Source: [Mycobacterium] vasticus (GTDB lineage: Bacteria; Actinomycetota; Actinomycetes; Mycobacteriales; Mycobacteriaceae). From it: 64,000 nt of DNA. A program made the translations under genes and the position numbers. The notes under the pieces were generated by a model. The model was not told where the DNA came from, searched no databases, and worked only from the letters and a program-made list of their open reading frames with translations. Location of the stretch: assembly GCF_020181595.1 (NCBI RefSeq), contig NZ_CP084028.1, positions 1,647,647-1,711,646 of the forward strand, read 5' to 3'. Below, piece by piece: positions 59,646 to 64,000 of the stretch; within the stretch, counting starts at the first letter, position 1; each line of letters starts with the position of its first letter.

Positions 59646-59945
59646 TCAGTCGACGGTCGCCGCATTGGCGGCTTCGGTGAGCGCGTACGAGTCGGCGCTC
59701 GTCGACATGGTGCTGACAAACTGCTGGTGAATCGCCGCTGCCTGGGCACTGATCGCCTGGTGGGCCTGAGCGTGCAGGGCGAACTGTGTGGCAACCAGTG
59801 CCGAAACCGGGTCGGCGGCGGCCGGAACCACACCCGTGGTCGGGCTGGCCGCGCTCGCCGTCCCGGCGTCCACGGCAGACCCGATGACCTGCAACTCAGC
59901 GGCCGCCGAGGCCAATACCTCAGGCTGGATGGTGACGAACGACAT
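59646..59945 (-). CDS. PE protein
   Basis: A 99-residue PE-only protein (MSFVTIQPEVLASAAAEL), forming a heterodimer with the PPE product for ESX-5 export. The PE motif is intact at residues 8-9, and the export signal YxxxE is present as YALTE near the C-terminus. There is no extra C-terminal domain. It is the first gene of the five-gene operon, with AAGGAG before the ATG and a strong promoter at 60026-60055. Confidence 0.94.
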   Translation of the reverse strand: MSFVTIQPEVLASAAAELQVIGSAVDAGTASAASPTTGVVPAAADPVSALVATQFALHAQAHQAISAQAAAIHQQFVSTMSTSADSYALTEAANAATVD

Positions 59946-60025
59946 GCACATCTCCTTGCGGGCCGGCCCGTCCCGGTGCCGGTACGGCACCCTAAGGCAG
60001 GACAAACTCAACACTATCGGTGACG

Positions 60026-60055
60026 ATCATAGCCATACTTTTCGTATGTTATCAA
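60026..60055 (-). promoter_or_regulatory. PE-operon promoter with palindromic operator in its spacer
   Basis: On the minus strand, -35 TTGATA (60050-60055), an 18-base spacer and -10 TATGAT (60026-60031) make a near-consensus sigma-A promoter for the PE operon, leaving a leader of about 75 bases. The spacer holds CATACGAAAAGTATG (60034-60048), a 5-5-5 inverted repeat. Bound repressor here would block RNA polymerase. The same motif occurs in the acyltransferase promoter at 62714-62742. Confidence 0.7.
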
Positions 60056-60073
60056 CTCTAGAAAATACTCTAG
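60055..60073. repeat. Direct repeat ACTCTAG upstream of the TetR pair
   Basis: ACTCTAG occurs at 60055-60061 and 60067-60073, 12 bases apart, in an AT-rich patch between the PE promoter and the TetR genes. Each copy contains the palindrome CTAG. It could be part of an autoregulatory site or a second-regulator site; nothing confirms this. Confidence 0.3.
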
Positions 60074-60172
60074 GTAATCATTAACCCATGATGTCAACAA
60101 GCAACTGCTAGCCTTAAGCCTGATGCGTCACCACAATTCGAACAGCGGGCATGCAGACGATGGGATCGCGCG

Positions 60173-60868
60173 TTGGCTGACTTGACCGACCGCCGAGCGG
60201 ATACAACGCGGCAGCAGATTCTGCGCGCAGCAGCCCATCAGTTTGCCCAGCGCGCGTACCACGACGTGGGCCTTGACGATATCCTCGCCGAGGCGGAGCT
60301 GACCAAGGGCGCGATGTACTTCCACTTCCGTTCGAAGCACGCGCTGGCGTTGGCCGTCATCGAAGAGCAGGTGGCCGCGGCCGGCGCAGCGGCCAAAGCG
60401 CTGGTTGACCGGAATCTGTCCGGCCTCGAAACGCTGATCGACATCGGTTACCTGATGGCGGTCGAAGACATCACCGAGGACGCGGCGCGGGCGGTACTGC
60501 ATCTGCTGCCCTTGATCGGTCGCGCCGGCGGGTGGCAAAGCGGTGTGCTCGCGGAGGCTATCGGCGCGCTCACCCTGGTCGTCGAACGGGGCGTCACCGA
60601 GGGTGACATCCTGCCGAGGTGCGAACCACACGATGTCGCACAACTGCTGATGTCCATGTACCTGGGCCTGCGGCAGTCGGTCGATCTCAACGAGCCGGAA
60701 GAATTCCTGACGCAGCTGGGGCGGAACTGGGAGATCCTCCTCCCCGGCATGGTGCCCGAAGCGCGGGTTGGCTACTTCAGCCAGTTCATCAGGCGCCGTA
60801 CGGCGTTGGCGATCAGGACGGTGGCTCAGCGCGCGCCGTCCGCGTCGCCCGGCGACCAGGCCGTCTGA
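60173..60868 (+). CDS. TetR regulator resembling gamma-butyrolactone receptors (1)
   Basis: A 231-residue TetR-fold regulator. The helix-turn-helix region is RQQILRAAAHQFAQRAYHDVGLDDILAEAELTKGAMYFHFRSKHALALAVIEEQ (in part). TKGAMYFHFxSKxAL and the C-terminal EGDILPRCEPHDVAQLLMSMYLGLRQ ... NWEILLPGM are features I associate with the ArpA/ScbR butyrolactone-receptor group rather than general TetR. TTG start at 60173, no better in-frame start. It overlaps the second TetR gene and is divergent from the PE operon. The ligand is unknown and no AfsA-type synthase is in the window. Confidence 0.85.
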   Translation: MADLTDRRADTTRQQILRAAAHQFAQRAYHDVGLDDILAEAELTKGAMYFHFRSKHALALAVIEEQVAAAGAAAKALVDRNLSGLETLIDIGYLMAVEDITEDAARAVLHLLPLIGRAGGWQSGVLAEAIGALTLVVERGVTEGDILPRCEPHDVAQLLMSMYLGLRQSVDLNEPEEFLTQLGRNWEILLPGMVPEARVGYFSQFIRRRTALAIRTVAQRAPSASPGDQAV

Positions 60869-61533
60869 TGGCTCGTCAGGTCCGATCGGAGGCCACTCGC
60901 CGAAAGCTGCTAGACGCGGCTATCGACCTATTCGGGGAGGTCGGCTACGTTGCTGCCGGCCGAACCGGGATCATCGAACGCGCCGGTGTCACCAAGGGCG
61001 CCCTGTACCACCACTTCGGTTCGATGGACAGCTTGGTGGTGGCCATCATCGAATCGGGGTTCGCCACAGTCCGCAGCACCTTCACCAGCATGTGCCAGCC
61101 GACCGCGCCGGCGCTCGAGGGCATGATCCACGGGCTGTTCGCCGTCACCGAACTGCTGGCCACCGACAAGGAGGCGCGCGCGGCTGGACACCTGGTCTTC
61201 GCGTTGGCCGAATCGAACAAGGTGGCCACCGACGTGTGTAGCCGATGGCTGCAAGAACTGGCTGTTCAGGCCAGACGCGCCATTGCCGAGGGGGACTTGC
61301 GCGCCGACCTGGACCCAGAAGTGATCGGTGAGTCGGTCCTGACCGCCATGCTCGGGACATGGCTTTTGTCGCAGTCCAGCGAACGCGACGGCATCACCCG
61401 ACTGACCCGGATGTGGGAGATGTTGCTTCCCGCGATGGTGGACGAGGATTCGTTGCCGTACTTTCGGGAGTTCCTGGGCCGGGAGGCGCTCCGCTACCAG
61501 CGTGACAGCTCAGTGGCGGATGGCGACGAGTGA
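60868..61533 (+). CDS. TetR regulator resembling gamma-butyrolactone receptors (2)
   Basis: A 221-residue TetR-family protein: RRKLLDAAIDLFGEVGYVAAGRTGIIERAGVTKGALYHHFGSMDSLVVAIIESGF (in part) is the DNA-binding domain, and LTRMWEMLLPAMVDEDSLPYF matches the same C-terminal element as the first TetR. The ATG shares a base with the upstream stop (TGATG), so both are made together. The pair may form heterodimers or respond to two signals. Its 3' end overlaps the convergent methyltransferase by 24 bases. Confidence 0.85.
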   Translation: MARQVRSEATRRKLLDAAIDLFGEVGYVAAGRTGIIERAGVTKGALYHHFGSMDSLVVAIIESGFATVRSTFTSMCQPTAPALEGMIHGLFAVTELLATDKEARAAGHLVFALAESNKVATDVCSRWLQELAVQARRAIAEGDLRADLDPEVIGESVLTAMLGTWLLSQSSERDGITRLTRMWEMLLPAMVDEDSLPYFREFLGREALRYQRDSSVADGDE

Positions 61534-62148
61534 TTTGACCAGGCCGGCGAACCGCTCGTACCAGATCACGGATCTCGGGAAGTACATCCGCATCTGCGAG
61601 ATACCGATGAGGTCGATCTCATTGACCTGCACCTCGGCCGCGGAGCGGCTGTAGTCGCCGATTCGGCCCCGATTCCACCTGCGTAACAACAGGACCCGTG
61701 CTTCGTAGGGCAGCCACTGCACTCCGGGGAGGATCCAGTGTGGTTCCAAGGGGAAGTAGCGGTAGGGCGTCTGCACCCAGTGCCGGTCGGCGAACGCGTG
61801 GACGTTGTCGGCCAGTCGCTGCCGTGGTACGTGGCCACCGACGTGTTCCAGCACCGAATTGGAGAAGACCAGGTCGAAATGTTCACGGTGGATCTGCGCG
61901 GGCAGCTCGCAGGGATTGCCCCGAACCGCACAGACGCGCGGATCGTCGGATAGGAACGCCGTCGGGTTGACGGTCGTCACGGAGGCGGGATGAACCGGTG
62001 CGGAATGCCACGACATCGGGCTGCCACCCAGGTCCAGCACCCGCATCTCCGCGATCTCGGGGAAGGCCATCAGAAAGCGAGCCCACCGCCGCGCGCGTGC
62101 TCGTTCAGCCAGGGATTTTCCAGACTCGATGTCGATCCATGCCGGCAT
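61510..62148 (-). CDS. SAM-dependent methyltransferase
   Basis: A 212-residue class I methyltransferase: RVLDLGGSPMSWHSA (motif I), VTTVNPTAFL, FDLVFSNSVLEHVGG and HWVQTPYRYFPLEPHWILPGVQWLP. The last resembles methyltransferases found in cell-surface saccharide and glycolipid clusters. It follows the acyltransferase gene by 4 bases, so they form one operon. The substrate is unknown. The 3' end overlaps the tetR pair. Confidence 0.83.
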   Translation of the reverse strand: MPAWIDIESGKSLAERARARRWARFLMAFPEIAEMRVLDLGGSPMSWHSAPVHPASVTTVNPTAFLSDDPRVCAVRGNPCELPAQIHREHFDLVFSNSVLEHVGGHVPRQRLADNVHAFADRHWVQTPYRYFPLEPHWILPGVQWLPYEARVLLLRRWNRGRIGDYSRSAAEVQVNEIDLIGISQMRMYFPRSVIWYERFAGLVKSLVAIRH

Positions 62149-62152
62149 TGCC

Positions 62153-62707
62153 CTAAGCCTCGGCAGCAGCCGCCAGAGAGGCGTGCGTTCGGACGATCCG
62201 GGCCGGGACCCCGGCGACCTCGACGTCGTCCGGCACCGTTCTGGTGACGACCGCCCCGGCGCGAATGCCCACCCGGTTGCCGACGTCGGCGCCCAGAACC
62301 ATCGCCATCGGATAGATGTAGACGTCGTCGCCTATGAGGGGGATCTTTCCCTTGGCCTCTCCAATCGTCACGCCCTGGTGGATCCGGCAGTTGGCGCCGA
62401 TCCGGGCCTTGTTGTGCACCCACACCGGGCCGGGATGGGCGATCGAGAGACCGGGGCCGCACACGTTGCGCGAGATGTAGAAGCCGAACTTCTCACTCAG
62501 AAGCTTCGTTCGCAGCCGGAACCAGAGGGCGATCGCATGTCCGATCGGCGTCCGGGCGGTGTTGCACCAGTATTCGGAGTACCGAAGCAGTCGTTGGAAG
62601 TAGGCGGGACGCTCCAGGTAACGGTCTCGGAACCGCCAGCGCTCCAGACCGTTCGCCTTCAGGTCCGCCGCGAGATAGGCCCTCAGGTCCTCGCGGGTTC
62701 TGATCAT
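62153..62707 (-). CDS. Hexapeptide-repeat acyltransferase (serine acetyltransferase-like)
   Basis: A 184-residue left-handed beta-helix acyltransferase. After an N-terminal helical part come hexapeptide turns: GFYISRNVCGPGLSIAHPGPVWVHNKARIGANCRIHQGVTIG (in part), PLIGDDVYIYPMAMVLG and VGNRVGIRAGAVVTRTVPDDVEVAGVPARIV. The catalytic His is in IAHPGP or IHQGVT. Relatives acetylate serine or sugars, as in capsule clusters. Its ATG lies 6 bases after the -10, so the message should be leaderless. It leads the operon with the methyltransferase. Confidence 0.85.
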   Translation of the reverse strand: MIRTREDLRAYLAADLKANGLERWRFRDRYLERPAYFQRLLRYSEYWCNTARTPIGHAIALWFRLRTKLLSEKFGFYISRNVCGPGLSIAHPGPVWVHNKARIGANCRIHQGVTIGEAKGKIPLIGDDVYIYPMAMVLGADVGNRVGIRAGAVVTRTVPDDVEVAGVPARIVRTHASLAAAAEA

Positions 62708-62713
62708 GCGGTC

Positions 62714-62742
62714 ACTATACCGAAAGTATTAAAATGGATCAA
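62714..62742 (-). promoter_or_regulatory. Acyltransferase-operon promoter with operator in its spacer
   Basis: Minus-strand -35 TTGATC (62737-62742), exactly 17 bases, then -10 TATAGT (62714-62719), then 6 bases to the ATG at 62707. The spacer and -10 hold ATACTTTCGGTAT (62717-62729), the same ATAC-N5-GTAT dyad as in the PE promoter. This is among the strongest promoters in the window and looks built for repressor control. Confidence 0.72.
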
Positions 62743-62745
62743 TCG

Positions 62746-62760
62746 CATACTAAACGTATG
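62746..62760. promoter_or_regulatory. Second ATAC-N5-GTAT operator upstream of the acyltransferase operon
   Basis: CATACTAAACGTATG is a 5-5-5 inverted repeat with full CATAC/GTATG arms, identical in arms to the PE-promoter site. It ends 3 bases from the -35 hexamer. Its centre is 30 bases from the spacer copy, about three helical turns, so two dimers could bind on the same face. Confidence 0.62.
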
Positions 62761-62777
62761 ATTTCAGCCGGCTTGGC

Positions 62778-63212
62778 TTACCGCCCTTCCAGCCACAACT
62801 GTTCGGTGAGGTCCTGGAAGGTCACCAGAGCGACGCGGTCGTTATCGCGCTGCAAGGCGGATTTGCTCATCAGCGCCCGGACGGGCGAGCCGTCGCTGTG
62901 GGCCAGCGAGACGACCACGTTGGCGAAGGCGTGCACGATCTCCAGTGCGGCCTCCGCCGGCGGCAGCTGGTCGAACACCTCCTCGAATTCCAGCGCCAGC
63001 ACCTCGTGGTGGGTGTGACCGAGCATCTCGGCGAACGCCGAGTTGGCGAACAGGATCGTGCCGTCATCGGCGATCGCGAGTACCGGTACCGGAATACGCT
63101 CGAGCACCACCAGTGCAGGTAGTTGCTGCAAGGTATCGACCGGTGACTGGCCCGGATGCGAGTTATGCCGTCGCTCCATCAGCTGATTATGGCCCCTACC
63201 ATCTGTCCGCAC
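62778..63212 (-). CDS. Single PAS-domain protein
   Basis: A 144-residue protein consisting almost wholly of one PAS sensor domain: VVLERIPVPVLAIADDGTILFANSAFAEMLGHTHHEVLALEFEEVFD, then HSDGSPVRALMSKSALQRDNDRVALVTFQDLTEQ (both in part). There is no kinase, GGDEF or HTH output domain, so it must signal through a partner. GTG at 63212 overlaps the FkbM gene by 17 bases; an ATG at 63179 is possible. It lies immediately upstream of the operator-controlled acyltransferase operon on the same strand. Confidence 0.8.
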   Translation of the reverse strand: MRTDGRGHNQLMERRHNSHPGQSPVDTLQQLPALVVLERIPVPVLAIADDGTILFANSAFAEMLGHTHHEVLALEFEEVFDQLPPAEAALEIVHAFANVVVSLAHSDGSPVRALMSKSALQRDNDRVALVTFQDLTEQLWLEGR

Positions 63213-63972
63213 TTGCGCACCTGCCCTTCGGGAGAAAAATGAAGTCGTTGATGTAGGTTCCGTTCACGGCCCATCCGTCGGCGTGGTCGCCGATGTTCGC
63301 CGGGTTCTGATAACGCGCCGTGTCGAATTCCTCTACGGGCAGGGTAGCGCCGTTCAGCTGGAAATAACCCGAATAGCCCAGTCCCGCCAAGAAGCTCGCG
63401 AGGGATGCGACGGCGTTCGGGCGGTGTCGTTCTTCAGCCTCGATCAGCAGTGTGGGCCGGTCGCGCCGGATGGTGTTCTCGGCGCCGGTCAGCACGGCGA
63501 GTTCGTGCCCTTCGACGTCGACCTTGATGAATCCGACGTTGCTCAACTGCAGATCATCGAGGCGGCGCATCGACACCTCGATTGCCTGGACCGGGTCGCC
63601 CCCCGCGTCCGCGAGGGAGTTGCCGACTTCGATCGTGCTTTGCCCGGGTGCGGATTCCCATACCCGCATTGTGGTCACCCCCTCACGATCCGACAACGCG
63701 ACAGTTTCAACCCGCACCGGGGCGTCGACCGCCTCGAACATCGCCGTCAGAACGTCGGCCTGCGCGGGGCGCGGCTCGAACGCAACAACCGACCGCGACG
63801 ACGCCAGCATTGCGATGGTGAATTCGCCGACGTCCGCGCCGATGTCCAGGGATACCCGATTCGGGTCGCACATCTCCCGGGCCAACCGGACATCCGCGCG
63901 CGCGTCACCCAGCCGGGCCAGAATTTTGTATTTGCGGCGCCAGAACCAGTGCGGCGCGACAGCCTGCGCCAC
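63196..63972 (-). CDS. FkbM-family methyltransferase
   Basis: A 258-residue SAM-dependent FkbM O-methyltransferase: VSLDIGADVGEFTIAMLASSRSVVAFEPRPAQ (in part), the KVDVEGHELAVLTGAENTI signature and LLIEAEERHRP. Family members methylate hydroxyls of macrolides, sugars or glycolipids. GTG at 63972 gives a sensible N-terminus, but the frame stays open to the window edge, so the true start may lie beyond it. It overlaps the PAS gene, and with the neighbouring methyltransferase and acyltransferase suggests a modification cluster continuing to the right. Confidence 0.87.
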   Translation of the reverse strand: MAQAVAPHWFWRRKYKILARLGDARADVRLAREMCDPNRVSLDIGADVGEFTIAMLASSRSVVAFEPRPAQADVLTAMFEAVDAPVRVETVALSDREGVTTMRVWESAPGQSTIEVGNSLADAGGDPVQAIEVSMRRLDDLQLSNVGFIKVDVEGHELAVLTGAENTIRRDRPTLLIEAEERHRPNAVASLASFLAGLGYSGYFQLNGATLPVEEFDTARYQNPANIGDHADGWAVNGTYINDFIFLPKGRCASADRW

Positions 63973-64000
63973 TGGTCCCAGTCGGCGCCTAGCTGTGGTG

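Overview
The window is chromosomal DNA of a mycobacterium. It has very high GC, many GTG/TTG starts, four-base stop/start overlaps, a mycobactin cluster, PE/PPE/Esx genes and a housekeeping backbone in nearly the same order as the M. tuberculosis Rv2342-Rv2377 region. The ESX-5-type substrates and an EccE5-like gene point to a slow-growing mycobacterium or a close relative. All M. tuberculosis comparisons are from memory; no search was run. Coding density is very high and no stretch over 300 bases lacks a gene or gene relic.

Region 1 (1-19,430): the tail of an unknown gene, a secreted cutinase and an NTF2-like gene come first. An IdeR (iron) box then precedes a single seven-gene operon, mbtT-C-D-E-F-G-H, whose genes all overlap their neighbours. 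It encodes a thioesterase, a split polyketide synthase, two NRPS proteins, the lysine N6-hydroxylase and the MbtH chaperone. The loading genes mbtA, mbtB and mbtI are not in the window. MbtE has a second complete C-A-T module whose A domain lacks the amino-group-binding Asp. A CFP2/Mtb12-like secreted antigen follows.

Region 2 (19,431-24,960): a carbon/nitrogen module not present at this place in M. tuberculosis. It holds an FGGY kinase and a sphingosine-phosphate-lyase-like PLP enzyme on one strand, divergent from eutB-eutC (ethanolamine ammonia-lyase). It ends with the wreck of a LysR regulator.

Region 3 (25,011-45,345): the conserved backbone hrcA-dnaJ2-rsmE, phoH-ybeY-CorC/CBS-era, amiA2, recO, uppS, smtB-zur and glyS. 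Accessory genes interrupt it: an AraC regulator and methyltransferase, a Doc-type toxin-antitoxin pair, a lipoprotein, a Baeyer-Villiger-type monooxygenase, a rhodanese, a hemophore-like protein, a collagen-like secreted protein and a methyltransferase.

Region 4 (45,353-56,424): membrane and TPM-domain proteins, dgt, a PknH-sensor-like protein, dnaG, a small membrane protein, tRNA-Asn, an unknown Gln-rich protein, an acyl-CoA oxidase-like enzyme and a lipoprotein with a phytase-like esterase domain.

Region 5 (56,421-64,000) is the most striking part. A PE-PPE-EsxP-EsxO-EccE5 operon lies beside two overlapping TetR genes that resemble gamma-butyrolactone receptors. Beyond these are an acyltransferase-methyltransferase operon, a PAS protein and an FkbM methyltransferase. 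The PE operon and the acyltransferase operon have strong sigma-A-like promoters, and each carries an ATAC-N5-GTAT palindrome in the -35/-10 spacer. This suggests one TetR-controlled regulon joining ESX-5-type secretion to small-molecule or envelope-lipid modification.
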